The notes under the pieces: generated by a model
The model's database searches: none
Seen by the model: only the letters and a program-made list of their open reading frames with translations
Told to the model about the DNA's origin: nothing
Origin: an uncultured Pedobacter sp.
GTDB taxonomy: Bacteria > Bacteroidota > Bacteroidia > Sphingobacteriales > Sphingobacteriaceae
Assembly: GCA_946478755.1 (NCBI GenBank)
Contig: CAMLDJ010000032.1
Span: 1 to 32,818 of the forward strand
Direction: 5' to 3'
DNA: 32,818 bases
Made by a program: the position numbers and the translations under genes
Part shown: piece by piece, positions 17,756-26,815 of the stretch
Numbering within the stretch: position 1 is the stretch's first letter
How the letters are laid out: each line of letters opens with the position of its first letter

Positions 17756-18508
17756 ATGAACGCATTTAAAAAATTAAAATATCTTACAATTTTCAGTCTT
17801 TTGCTACTGATGGCATTTTCGATGCCTGCTAGAAAAATCAAAGTTTACCTGGTCGGAGATTCGACGATGTCCATAAAACTTGTTTCTAAATATCCGGAAA
17901 CAGGATGGGGGATGCCATTCGCAAATTTTTTCGATGAGTCGGTTCGTGTGGATAATCGTGCGCAAAATGGCCGTAGCACCAAATCTTTTATGGCCGAAGG
18001 ACGATGGAAGTCAATAACAGATAGCTTAAAAGCAGGTGATTACGTCTTTATACAGTTCGGACATAATGATGAGGTAAAAACGAAAAAGACCTATACCACA
18101 GAAGAAGAGTTCAAAAATAACCTGGAGAAGTATGTTAGCGAAAGCATCAAGGCGGCTGCATTCCCCGTGTTGATCACTCCCGTTGCAAGACGAAGTTTTG
18201 ATGAAAATGGCAGAGTTTTAGGAACGCATCAGGTCTATTCAGAAATTGTAAGAACTGTGGCGCGTGAAATGCATGTTCCATTGATCGATCTGGACAAAGA
18301 AAGCACAGCTTTGCTGCAAAAAATGGGTGTGGAAAATTCAAAACTGTTGTTCAACAAGCTGGAGCCTGGTCAGAACCCCAATTATCCGGCAGGCGTAGAT
18401 GACAACACACATTTTAATGAGTACGGTGCACGCCGGATGGCGGAAATCGTATTGTCAGAACTGAAAAAGTTGAACCTCGAACTTGCCAATAGAATTGTCA
18501 AACGTTAA
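17756..18508 (+). CDS. SGNH/GDSL esterase, rhamnogalacturonan acetylesterase-like (CE12)
   Basis: A 250-residue secreted hydrolase. A hydrophobic signal (about 1-25) is followed by KVYLVGDSTMS with the nucleophile S36 (block I), GRSTKSF (block II), FGHNDEVK with N104 (block III), and DDNTHFNEYGA with D216 and H219 (block V). This set is that of CE12 enzymes, which remove acetyl groups from rhamnogalacturonan or other pectin; some family members act on acetylxylan. The pectin setting favours pectin. There is no lipobox, so a periplasmic place is likely. I choose the ATG at 17756; reading from a TTG at 17732 would add eight residues before the signal peptide without support. Confidence 0.88.
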   Translation: MNAFKKLKYLTIFSLLLLMAFSMPARKIKVYLVGDSTMSIKLVSKYPETGWGMPFANFFDESVRVDNRAQNGRSTKSFMAEGRWKSITDSLKAGDYVFIQFGHNDEVKTKKTYTTEEEFKNNLEKYVSESIKAAAFPVLITPVARRSFDENGRVLGTHQVYSEIVRTVAREMHVPLIDLDKESTALLQKMGVENSKLLFNKLEPGQNPNYPAGVDDNTHFNEYGARRMAEIVLSELKKLNLELANRIVKR

Positions 18509-18529
18509 CCGGTAAAAATATTTATTCCT

Positions 18530-20014
18530 ATGACTAAAAAACTATTGTTAGCAATGGTAATGCTTCCTGTTGTCTTCGGTTTTACCAATTGTCAGAAAAA
18601 GAAAAAGTCAGATCTGTCGCCTTCAAATGGAGCCGATACAAGCGGGCCAAAACCGGTCGTAGAATCTGCCTATGCATTTCCCGGAGCCGAAGGCTTTGGG
18701 CGTAATGCTACAGGAGGAAGAGCTGGGAAAGTAATTAAAGTCACGAATCTTAATGATGCCGGGGCTGGCAGTTTGAGAGCTGCAGTAGAGGCAACAGGTC
18801 CAAGAATAGTTGTTTTTGAAATTTCGGGCACCATTGCTTTAAAAAGGCGGCTTGTGATAAGAAATAAAGACATTACCATTGCGGGACAAACAGCACCCGG
18901 AGATGGTATCTGTCTGAGAAATTACGAAGTTACCGTAGGTGCAGACAACGTAGTTGTAAGATATATGCGCTTTAGAATGGGCGATACCGAGCAGCAGGAA
19001 GGAGATGCATTTGGCGGGAGATTTCAGAAGAATATCATTGTAGACCACTGCTCCATGAGCTGGTCTACGGACGAATGTGTGTCTTTTTATGCCAATGAAA
19101 ATTTCACGCTTCAGTGGTGTTTAATTACAGAAAGCCTCAGAAATTCGGTGCACGGTAAGGGCGCACATGGTTACGGTGGAGTATGGGGAGGAAAATATGC
19201 TTCTTTCCATCATAATTTAATGGCTAACCACGACAGCCGTAATCCACGGTTTGGAGAAGAGGCAGGTAAAGCATTCGCATTAACCGATCTTGTTGATATG
19301 AGAAACAATGTTTTTTACAATTGGGGACCAACGAATAATGCCTACGGCGGCGAAGGGATGAACATTAATATCATTAACAATTATTATAAACCAGGCCCTG
19401 CGACCACTAAAAAAGAAAGAATTTTTTCTATTGATAAGAATAATAAAGCCGACACCGAAGTGTACAACATCTGGGGTAAGTTTTACATTAACGGCAATTA
19501 CGTAAATGAAAGTACGCGAACAAGCAACGATAATTGGAATTACGGAGTGTTTAATCAGTTTCATGGTAGTTATGGTACCGTTTCTGAGGGAGATAAACTG
19601 GCTATGAAATTAAATAATCCTTTGGTAACTGATGATAATGTGACGACCCATACGGCTTTACAGGCTTACGATAAGGTCCTGGATTACGCGGGGGCAGTAT
19701 TAAAAAGAGATGCCATAGATATGCGTACGGTTTTACATACGCGCAATAAAACGTTTTATAAAGCAGGATCTAATGGCAGTACCAATGGGATTATTGATAC
19801 ACAGGCAGATGTTGACGCTTGGCCGTTGCTGCAAAGTTTGCCTGCCTTACCAGATACGGATGGTGATGGGATGCCAGATGATTGGGAAAAATCTAAAAGC
19901 CTTGATCCAAAAGTGGCTAATGCCGCCGGGCGGGATCTGAGTACTGCCTATGATAATCTTGAGGTATACATCAACAGCTTGGTAGCTGTAATCACGGAGA
20001 ACCAGGTTAAATAG
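18530..20014 (+). CDS. Pectate lyase, polysaccharide lyase family 1 (PL1b)
   Basis: A 494-residue paralogue of PL1a. It has the same opening (AFPGAEGFGRNATGGRAG), the same VTNLNDAGAGSLRAA, DHCSMSWST (D172) and SRNPRF (R240), and the same DTDGDGMPDDWE calcium-loop tail. It cleaves de-esterified homogalacturonan by beta-elimination. Differences lie in the loops between 240 and 400 and in the N-terminus: the signal ends GFTNC (C21) followed by QKKKKS. Asn at -1 is poor for a lipobox, so lipidation is less certain than for PL1a. It follows CE12 by 21 bases. The pair is separated by two genes and clearly diverged, so this is not a recent copy. Confidence 0.9.
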   Translation: MTKKLLLAMVMLPVVFGFTNCQKKKKSDLSPSNGADTSGPKPVVESAYAFPGAEGFGRNATGGRAGKVIKVTNLNDAGAGSLRAAVEATGPRIVVFEISGTIALKRRLVIRNKDITIAGQTAPGDGICLRNYEVTVGADNVVVRYMRFRMGDTEQQEGDAFGGRFQKNIIVDHCSMSWSTDECVSFYANENFTLQWCLITESLRNSVHGKGAHGYGGVWGGKYASFHHNLMANHDSRNPRFGEEAGKAFALTDLVDMRNNVFYNWGPTNNAYGGEGMNINIINNYYKPGPATTKKERIFSIDKNNKADTEVYNIWGKFYINGNYVNESTRTSNDNWNYGVFNQFHGSYGTVSEGDKLAMKLNNPLVTDDNVTTHTALQAYDKVLDYAGAVLKRDAIDMRTVLHTRNKTFYKAGSNGSTNGIIDTQADVDAWPLLQSLPALPDTDGDGMPDDWEKSKSLDPKVANAAGRDLSTAYDNLEVYINSLVAVITENQVK

Positions 20015-20046
20015 TGGAAATAGAATCTAACGCATTAAAACATAAA

Positions 20047-21693
20047 ATGAAATTAAACGATTTAATATTTTTTATAGCTGTCTTTTTATTAGGCGTATGC
20101 ACTTCAAACATAAATGCGCAGACAAAAGAATACTCCTGGAATAACCTTCCTCAGATAACGCTGCCTGTTTTCAAAGCAGACACTTTTAATATTGTTCGCT
20201 TTGGGGCCATTGGTAACGGCCATACCTTAAATACAAAAAGCATTAACCAGGCTATCATCACTTGCAGTAGTAATGGCGGCGGTGTGGTATTGATACCTGC
20301 AGGTTATTGGCTTACAGGTCCAGTTGAATTGAAAAGTAATGTCAATTTACATTTAGAAAAAAATGCGCTGTTGCAGTTTACAAAGGATTTTAATCAATAT
20401 AAAATTATAGAAGGCAACTATGAAGGGAAACCCTCTGCCCGCAATCAATCTCCGATTATGGGTACCGACCTGGAAAATATAGGCGTAACAGGTAAAGGAA
20501 CAATAGATGGAAATGGTGACGCATGGCGAATGGTGGGCAAAAACGCTTTAACGGAATCTGAATGGAAGAAAAAAACCGCATCTGGAGGGCTGGTCAGTGA
20601 GGATGGAAAAACCTGGTTCCCCACGGAAAAGACGAAAAAAGCTCATTTGGAAAATAGTTCAGTATTGTTGAGTTCGGGAAAAAAACTTTCGGATTTCGAA
20701 GATATCAAGGACTTTTTACGGCCAAATCTTATCGTATTAACCAATTGCGATAAAGTGCTTTTGGAAGACATTACCTTTCAGAACTCCCCGGCCTGGAACA
20801 TCCATCCGCTGATGTGTAGCAACCTCATCTTAAGGAACATTTTTGTAAAAAATCCCGATTATGCGCAGAACGGCGATGGGGTTGATGTTGAATCTTGTAA
20901 AAATGTATTGATCGAAGGTTGCGTATTCGATGTTGGTGATGATGCGATATGTATTAAATCCGGTAAAGATGAGGAAGGTAGAAAACGCAATATGCCAACA
21001 GAAAATGTGGTGATCCGTAAAAATACCGTTTATGCCGGCCATGGAGGGTTCGTAGTAGGTAGTGAGATGTCTGGCGGCGCGCGAAATATATTTGTTTCGG
21101 ATTGCTCATTTATGGGGACCGACAAAGGTATCAGGTTCAAAACGACAAGAGGCCGCGGTGGAACTGTAGAAAATATCTATATTAAAAACCTGAATATGGT
21201 GAATATCGTGGATGAGGCCATTTTTTTTGACATGTATTATTGGACCAAACCACCAGAAGCAAACCAGAAACAAGAAGTGCCGGCAGTGAGTGTCGAAACA
21301 CCGCAATTTAGAGATGTTTTTATAGAAAATATCATTTGCAATGGTGCGAATAAAGGTGTTTTTATAAGGGGACTTCCGGAAATGGCCGTAAAGAATATCA
21401 GGATGCAAAACCTGTTTCTTAATGCCAATATCGCAATGGAACTAAAAGATGCCACTGACATAGAGATCAGCAATTCCGTTATCTTAGTGAAGAATGAAAA
21501 GCCAGGTGTTTACATCGAAAGCTGTAAAAACATCAGCTTAGACGGGCTTACATTTAATCCTGGAGCCGAGGTGCTATTCGACATTAATGGTGCATCTGTC
21601 GACAATATTCAGCTGAAAAATTCTGGTTTAAAAAAAGGGGCAATTAAAGCGATATTTAATCATGGCGCTGATGAAAAATCATTTAAGAAATAA
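20047..21693 (+). CDS. Polygalacturonase-type glycoside hydrolase, GH28 (GH28a)
   Basis: A 548-residue enzyme hydrolysing alpha-1,4-galacturonosyl bonds. The signal peptide is residues 1-24 (NINA, then Q25), with no lipobox, so it is probably periplasmic. The GH28 motifs are NGDGVD (N275, D277), GDDAICIKSG (D298, D299), GHGG (H332) and IRFKT (R363, K365). A segment of about 90 residues before the motifs (about 150-240, with SEWKKK and LSDFEDIKDFLRP) interrupts the beta-helix, as in many Bacteroidota GH28 enzymes that act from the chain end. Exo action is an inference. The ATG at 20047 starts the signal peptide; a GTG at 20014, overlapping the PL1b stop, would add 11 charged residues before it. 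Confidence 0.92.
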   Translation: MKLNDLIFFIAVFLLGVCTSNINAQTKEYSWNNLPQITLPVFKADTFNIVRFGAIGNGHTLNTKSINQAIITCSSNGGGVVLIPAGYWLTGPVELKSNVNLHLEKNALLQFTKDFNQYKIIEGNYEGKPSARNQSPIMGTDLENIGVTGKGTIDGNGDAWRMVGKNALTESEWKKKTASGGLVSEDGKTWFPTEKTKKAHLENSSVLLSSGKKLSDFEDIKDFLRPNLIVLTNCDKVLLEDITFQNSPAWNIHPLMCSNLILRNIFVKNPDYAQNGDGVDVESCKNVLIEGCVFDVGDDAICIKSGKDEEGRKRNMPTENVVIRKNTVYAGHGGFVVGSEMSGGARNIFVSDCSFMGTDKGIRFKTTRGRGGTVENIYIKNLNMVNIVDEAIFFDMYYWTKPPEANQKQEVPAVSVETPQFRDVFIENIICNGANKGVFIRGLPEMAVKNIRMQNLFLNANIAMELKDATDIEISNSVILVKNEKPGVYIESCKNISLDGLTFNPGAEVLFDINGASVDNIQLKNSGLKKGAIKAIFNHGADEKSFKK

Positions 21694-21732
21694 ATATAAC
21701 TAACGCTATGTTAAAGATACTTTTCATACAAA

Positions 21733-22680
21733 ATGATTATGACGATGTTTAAATCCACTAAAGGACAGAAAAATAAGAGAGTTATACTGATCTTAGTTTT
21801 ATTATGGGTGTGTAACGCCAATGCACAGGATTTTATTCCCCTATGGCCAAAAGATAAAATGCCTAATAGTAAGGGTATAAAACTGAAGGATAGCATCGCT
21901 AATGAACGGGTTTACCAGGTTGGTACTCCAGGTATGTATAGTTTTTTTCCTTCTAATCAGGAAAATAAAGGCGCAGCTGTAATTATATGTCCTGGCGGTG
22001 GATACGAACGCCTGGCTTATGTCATCAGTGGGACACAGTTAGCCAAGTGGTTTAATACGATGGGTGTCTCCGCATTTGTCCTTAATTACAGGTTACCAAA
22101 TAGTCCTGATCTTAAAAATCGGGAAGACGGGCCGCTGCAGGATATCCAGCGGGCGATTAGAATAGTACGCGGCAATGCACAAAGATGGGGTATCAAACAA
22201 GATAAGATCGGTGTACAGGGCTCTTCGGCGGGTGGTCACCTGGCCAGTATGGCAGGCACAATAACGAAGGATATTTCCGCAATAGGCGACGCAATGGATC
22301 AGGTGTCGGCGCGTCCCGATTTCATGATCCTGGTGTCTCCCGTTATCGATATGGGAAGGTATGCACATAAAGGGAGCTTAAAGAATTTATTGGGAGAAAA
22401 TCCTGCTGAAGGGCAGATTTTACAGTATTCAACGCAATTACAGGTAAAGGAAAGTACACCCCCATGTTTTATTGCAGATGCGTTTAACGACAAATCGGTT
22501 GATCCCCATAACAGCTTGCTTTTCTATCAGGCGATGTTGGAACACAAAGCTTCTTGTAGCCTACATGTTTTTCCGCAGGGAGGACATGCCATTGCATTAC
22601 GGAATAATCCAGGTTCTGCGGACATGTGGACAAGTATTTGCGAAAACTGGATGATAGAAATGGGATTTATAGTAAAGTAA
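21733..22680 (+). CDS. Secreted alpha/beta-hydrolase, acetylesterase-like
   Basis: A 315-residue hydrolase. A basic N-terminus and hydrophobic stretch end at NANA, then Q32. The fold is shown by VIICPGGGYERLAY (oxyanion-loop region), GVQGSSAGGH with nucleophile S165 in GxSxG, and FPQGGHAIAL with catalytic H285. The class resembles the acetyl-xylan-esterase-like/BD-FAE hydrolases frequent in polysaccharide loci. In this setting it may remove acetyl or other ester groups from pectin oligosaccharides in the periplasm, complementing CE12. The substrate cannot be read from sequence. Three closely spaced in-frame ATGs (21733, 21739, 21745) make the exact start uncertain. Confidence 0.8.
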   Translation: MIMTMFKSTKGQKNKRVILILVLLWVCNANAQDFIPLWPKDKMPNSKGIKLKDSIANERVYQVGTPGMYSFFPSNQENKGAAVIICPGGGYERLAYVISGTQLAKWFNTMGVSAFVLNYRLPNSPDLKNREDGPLQDIQRAIRIVRGNAQRWGIKQDKIGVQGSSAGGHLASMAGTITKDISAIGDAMDQVSARPDFMILVSPVIDMGRYAHKGSLKNLLGENPAEGQILQYSTQLQVKESTPPCFIADAFNDKSVDPHNSLLFYQAMLEHKASCSLHVFPQGGHAIALRNNPGSADMWTSICENWMIEMGFIVK

Positions 22681-22687
22681 TATAGAA

Positions 22688-24343
22688 ATGAGTAAGCGTT
22701 TAAAAGGTTTAGTTTGCAGTAGCTGTTTGTTAGCCGGAACACTGGGAGCAAGTGCTCAAGTGGTTCCTATGGGTCTAAAATATATTTCAAAAGTGTGGGT
22801 TGCCGATCAGGGCAATGGCTCTTATAAAAATCCGGTGCTTGACGCGGATTACTCAGATCCGGATGCAATAAGGGTTGGTGACGATTTTTATATGGTCGCT
22901 TCCAGTTTTGATGCTGTCCCGGGATTGCCAATCCTGCATTCAAAAGATCTGGTCAACTGGACACTCATTAATCATGCCTTAAAGCGTCAGCCTCCATTTG
23001 ATCATTTTTCTAAAACACAGCATGGAAATGGGGTATGGGCTCCGGCAATTCGTTTTTATAAAGGTGAATTTTACATTTATTACCCGGATCCTGATTTCGG
23101 GATCTATGTAACAAAAGCGAAAAATCCGGCCGGTGAATGGTCTGATCCCATATTGGTTGAAGGGGGGAAAGGACTGATTGATCCTTGTCCTTTATGGGAT
23201 GACAATGGAAAGCTTTACCTGGTTTATGCCTATGCTGGAAGCCGGGCGGGAATAAAAAGTGTTATCGCCGTCAAACAGTTAAACCCGGAAGGAACAAAGA
23301 CCCTGGACGCAGGGGTATTGGTTTATGATGGTCATGAATTGGACCCGACGATTGAGGGGCCCAAATTTTATAAGCGAAACGGTTATTATTATATTTTTGC
23401 ACCTGCAGGTGGCGTTTCTACCGGATGGCAATTGGTGCTGCGGTCTAAAAACATCTATGGTCCATATGAACGCAAAGTAGTGATGGATCAGGGTAAAAGC
23501 GCTGTTAATGGGCCGCATCAGGGCGCCTGGGTAAACACGCAGACAGGCGAAGACTGGTTCCTGCATTTTCAGGATAAAGAGGCTTATGGGCGGGTCGTAC
23601 ACCTGCAGCCCATGAAATGGATTAAGGATTGGCCGGTTATCGGGGTTGATAAAGATGGCGATGGGTTGGGGGAGCCGGTAATGAGTTACAGAAAGCCGAA
23701 CGTAGGTAAGATATATCCGATCCAAACGCCGGCCGAAAGCGATGAGTTTAATAACAGGACATTGGGACTTCAATGGCAATGGCAGGCGAATCCAAAAGCC
23801 ACCTGGTCGTTTATGAATGTAGGCAAGGGAACCTTGAGATTGTTTTCTGATCAGATCCCGGAAGAGGCAAAAAGTTATTGGGAGGTCCCGAATATCTTAA
23901 TGCAAAAATTTCCTGCAGAAGAATTTACAGCAACTACAAAGCTTATTTTTTCGCCAAATGCCAAAATTGAAAACGAAAAAGCAGGTTTGATTGTCATGGG
24001 GCTGAGCTATGCAAGTTTGGGAATTAAAAGTAAAAAAGATGGAAATTACCTGGTTTACTCGCTTTGTAAAGGAGCGAATAAAGGGAACTCCGAAGCAGAA
24101 ACTATCATCACTAAAGTTGAAGCAAAAGCGATTTATTTGCGGGTAAGGATAACTAAAGGCGCAAAATGTAAGTTTAGCTACAGTACAGACGGACAGCGGT
24201 TTGAAGATGCGGGAAAGGAATTCCAGGCAGAAGTAGGACAGTGGATAGGCGCAAAAATGGGACTGTTCTGTACCAGAGATGTTAAAATCAACGATTCCGG
24301 CTATGCAGATTTCGATTGGTTCAGGGTAGAACCAGTCAATTAA
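22688..24343 (+). CDS. Glycoside hydrolase family 43 with C-terminal beta-sandwich
   Basis: A 551-residue secreted enzyme. Signal peptide 1-23 (ASA, then Q24). The five-bladed propeller has the GH43 triad: base D57 in DADYSDPDAI, D165 in LIDPCPLWDD and acid E223 in DPTIEGPKFY. A C-terminal beta-sandwich (about 350-551, from ESDEFNNRTLGLQWQW to DFDWFRVEP) resembles the module found in beta-xylosidase-type GH43s. Family members cleave alpha-L-arabinose or beta-D-xylose. Here removal of xylose from xylogalacturonan or of arabinose from side chains would let GH28 continue; which one is open. The gene starts 7 bases after the esterase, so the two are co-transcribed. Confidence 0.88.
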   Translation: MSKRLKGLVCSSCLLAGTLGASAQVVPMGLKYISKVWVADQGNGSYKNPVLDADYSDPDAIRVGDDFYMVASSFDAVPGLPILHSKDLVNWTLINHALKRQPPFDHFSKTQHGNGVWAPAIRFYKGEFYIYYPDPDFGIYVTKAKNPAGEWSDPILVEGGKGLIDPCPLWDDNGKLYLVYAYAGSRAGIKSVIAVKQLNPEGTKTLDAGVLVYDGHELDPTIEGPKFYKRNGYYYIFAPAGGVSTGWQLVLRSKNIYGPYERKVVMDQGKSAVNGPHQGAWVNTQTGEDWFLHFQDKEAYGRVVHLQPMKWIKDWPVIGVDKDGDGLGEPVMSYRKPNVGKIYPIQTPAESDEFNNRTLGLQWQWQANPKATWSFMNVGKGTLRLFSDQIPEEAKSYWEVPNILMQKFPAEEFTATTKLIFSPNAKIENEKAGLIVMGLSYASLGIKSKKDGNYLVYSLCKGANKGNSEAETIITKVEAKAIYLRVRITKGAKCKFSYSTDGQRFEDAGKEFQAEVGQWIGAKMGLFCTRDVKINDSGYADFDWFRVEPVN

Positions 24344-24361
24344 TGATAAACTAAATACAAA

Positions 24362-25384
24362 ATGAAAAAATTATTCAGTATCCGGCCGCTATTTTTATTA
24401 TGGATGATGTTTTGTTCCCCGCAATTGTTTGCGCAAACGACATTTCCAGATGAAATTAAGGTCGCACAAGACGGGAGTGGGAATTATACAACCATACAGG
24501 AAGCCGTAAATGCAGTCAGAGATCTCGGTGATAAAAGAGTTAAGATTTTTATTAAAAATGGAACTTATAACGAAAAGCTGGTTGTTCCTTCCTGGAAAAC
24601 AAATATCTCCCTAATCGGGGAGGATAAGAAAAATACGATTATTACCAATGCTGATTTTTCTGGTAAGGTTTACCCGCAAGGAAAGGATGCGTTTGGGAAG
24701 GATAAATTCAGCACTTTCACTTCTTACACGGTATTGATACAGGGCAGTGGTGTCACAATTGAAAACTTAACCATCTCCAATGCCGCCGGTCCGGTAGGAC
24801 AGGCTGTAGCATTGCATGTAGAGGGTGACCGTTTTGCCATCAAAAACTGTAAGCTAGTTGGCGCTCAGGATACACTTTATGCAGCAACAGCACAAAGCCG
24901 GCAGTTTTATCAGGACTGTGATATTGAAGGAACTACAGATTTTATTTTTGGCGAGGCGACTGCCGTGTTTCAGAATTGCACCATTAAAAGCCTTTCAAAC
25001 TCTTACGTTACTGCTGCAGCCACGAGGGCGGGGCAAAAGTTTGGTTTTGTATTTTTTAACTGTATACTTACGGCAGGTGAAAACGCTAAAAAGGTTTATC
25101 TTGGCAGACCATGGCGGCCCTATGCAAAGACCGTCTTTATAAACTGTGAGCTGGGTAGTCATATTATCCCCGAGGGTTGGAATCCCTGGAAAGGCGATGC
25201 GATGTTTCCTGATAAGGACAAAACAGCTCATTATGCCGAGTTCGGAAGTAAAGGAGCTGGTGCTGCAGCAAACAGCCGTGTGGCCTGGTCGCACCAGTTG
25301 ACTGCAAAAGAACGTAAGGAATATACACTTAAAAACATACTGGGCGGAACAGACAACTGGAATCCGGAGACAGATATCAATTAA
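24362..25384 (+). CDS. Pectin methylesterase, CE8 (CE8b)
   Basis: A 340-residue second methylesterase. The signal peptide is residues 1-24 (LFA, then Q25) with no lipobox, in contrast to CE8a. Motifs are VAQDGSGNYTTIQEAVNAV, QDTLYA (Q169, D170), DFIFGE (D193) and LGRPWRPYA (R249), so the active site is complete. It probably finishes demethylation of imported oligogalacturonides in the periplasm so that GH28a and GH28b can act. It lies between GH43 and GH28b with gaps of about 20 bases. Confidence 0.92.
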   Translation: MKKLFSIRPLFLLWMMFCSPQLFAQTTFPDEIKVAQDGSGNYTTIQEAVNAVRDLGDKRVKIFIKNGTYNEKLVVPSWKTNISLIGEDKKNTIITNADFSGKVYPQGKDAFGKDKFSTFTSYTVLIQGSGVTIENLTISNAAGPVGQAVALHVEGDRFAIKNCKLVGAQDTLYAATAQSRQFYQDCDIEGTTDFIFGEATAVFQNCTIKSLSNSYVTAAATRAGQKFGFVFFNCILTAGENAKKVYLGRPWRPYAKTVFINCELGSHIIPEGWNPWKGDAMFPDKDKTAHYAEFGSKGAGAAANSRVAWSHQLTAKERKEYTLKNILGGTDNWNPETDIN

Positions 25385-25405
25385 ATAACCTTTAATCCTA
25401 AGCAT

Positions 25406-26809
25406 ATGAGTTTAATGGAAAAAATTAAATGCACACCAGGCAGACTGCTTGTTTTGTTCTTTACGGCTATCGCTGTCACAGCCGGAGCACAATCTCCTCC
25501 AACGGTATGGAACAACGCTGCCGAGCCTTTGAAAGAAATGGAACGTGTGCGGCAACAGATCAAGGCACCTGTTTTTCCTGCCAGAGATTTTCTGGTAACG
25601 AAGTTTGGGGCTAAAGGGGATGGAAAAACCCTCAATACAGAAGCATTCAAAAAGGCGATAGCTGCCTGCGCGAAAAGTGGAGGCGGTAGAGTGGTGGTCC
25701 CTGTTGGCAATTTCTTTACCGGGGCCATTCATCTTAAAAGCAATGTTAATTTGCATCTTCAGGATAGCGCTAAAATTACTTTTAGTGTGAACCCATTACA
25801 TTACCCGATTGTATTTGGGCGCTGGGAAGGCATGGAACTGATGAATTACTCGGCACTGATCTATGCTTATGGGCAGCACAACATTGCCGTCACCGGTAAT
25901 GGGATCTTAGATGGGAATGCGACCTACAATGATTGGTACTCATGGAATACCGGCAAACCCTCAAAACAGGTTAAAGCAAGAAATTTATTGCAGGAAATGA
26001 ACCGCAACCAGATAGATCCGGGAAAACGGGTTTTTGGTGAAGGAAGTTTTTTAAGGCCAAACTTTATCCAGCTTTACAGCTGCAATAATATTCTGATCTC
26101 CGGTGTTAAAATGATCAATTCACCCATGTGGAACGTAAACCCGGTATTGTGTGAAAACGTAACCATGGAAAATATGAAAATCATTGCACATGGATCGAAT
26201 ACGGATGGCATTGACCCCGAATCATGTAAAAACGTACTCATCAGAAATTGTTATTTTGATACAGGAGACGATTGTATAGCCATTAAATCGGGCAGGGATC
26301 ATGATGGAAGGAGGATCGCCAGACCTGCAGAAAACCATATTATTGAAAATTGTCAGATGAAGGATGGACATGGGGGAGTAGTCATTGGCAGCGAGATCTC
26401 AGGAGGTGCAAGAAATATCTTTGCGATAAACTGCATAATGGACAGTCCTAATCTCGAGCGTATTTTAAGGCTTAAAACCAGTTCCAGCCGTGGCGGAATT
26501 ATTGAGAATGTGTTTATGAAAGACATAAAGGTTGGCGCGTACCGTGATGCTGCGGTAACTTGTAATATGTTTTATGAGCAGCCGGGAGATTTTATGCCCG
26601 TGATCCGAAATATCTGGGTGGAAAATGTTGATGTGCAGAACGGCGGAGCATATGGCATTTTTGTGAATGCCTATAAAGAATCGCCGGTAGAGAACTTAAG
26701 GATTATTAATTGTGATATCAGAGGTGTAAAGACACCCATGAAAATAGATCACGTAAAGGATTTTGAACTTCAAAACGTAAAGATCAACGGTGTAGCCGTT
26801 ACGAAATGA
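25406..26809 (+). CDS. Polygalacturonase-type glycoside hydrolase, GH28 (GH28b)
   Basis: A 467-residue enzyme with signal peptide 1-28 (TAGA, then Q29). The motifs are the standard NTDGID (N265, D267, D270), GDDCIAIKSG (D288, D289), GHGG (H322) and RLKT (R355, K357). Compared with GH28a it is about 80 residues shorter and keeps the canonical NTD. Its role is hydrolysis of galacturonosyl linkages in imported fragments; the endo or exo mode cannot be told. It is the last gene of the enzyme block. Its stop codon is 6 bases from the stop of the convergent lacI gene, and no terminator hairpin is visible there. Confidence 0.92.
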   Translation: MSLMEKIKCTPGRLLVLFFTAIAVTAGAQSPPTVWNNAAEPLKEMERVRQQIKAPVFPARDFLVTKFGAKGDGKTLNTEAFKKAIAACAKSGGGRVVVPVGNFFTGAIHLKSNVNLHLQDSAKITFSVNPLHYPIVFGRWEGMELMNYSALIYAYGQHNIAVTGNGILDGNATYNDWYSWNTGKPSKQVKARNLLQEMNRNQIDPGKRVFGEGSFLRPNFIQLYSCNNILISGVKMINSPMWNVNPVLCENVTMENMKIIAHGSNTDGIDPESCKNVLIRNCYFDTGDDCIAIKSGRDHDGRRIARPAENHIIENCQMKDGHGGVVIGSEISGGARNIFAINCIMDSPNLERILRLKTSSSRGGIIENVFMKDIKVGAYRDAAVTCNMFYEQPGDFMPVIRNIWVENVDVQNGGAYGIFVNAYKESPVENLRIINCDIRGVKTPMKIDHVKDFELQNVKINGVAVTK

Positions 26810-26815
26810 TAGGTG

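Noticed and set aside
15149..20014. PL1a and PL1b as a recent tandem duplication or recombination hot spot
   Set aside because: The motifs align, but DNA and loop regions differ clearly and two unrelated genes lie between, so the duplication is old.
20014..20046. GTG start of GH28a overlapping the PL1b stop codon
   Set aside because: It would add 11 charged residues in front of a good signal peptide; the ATG at 20047 is preferred.
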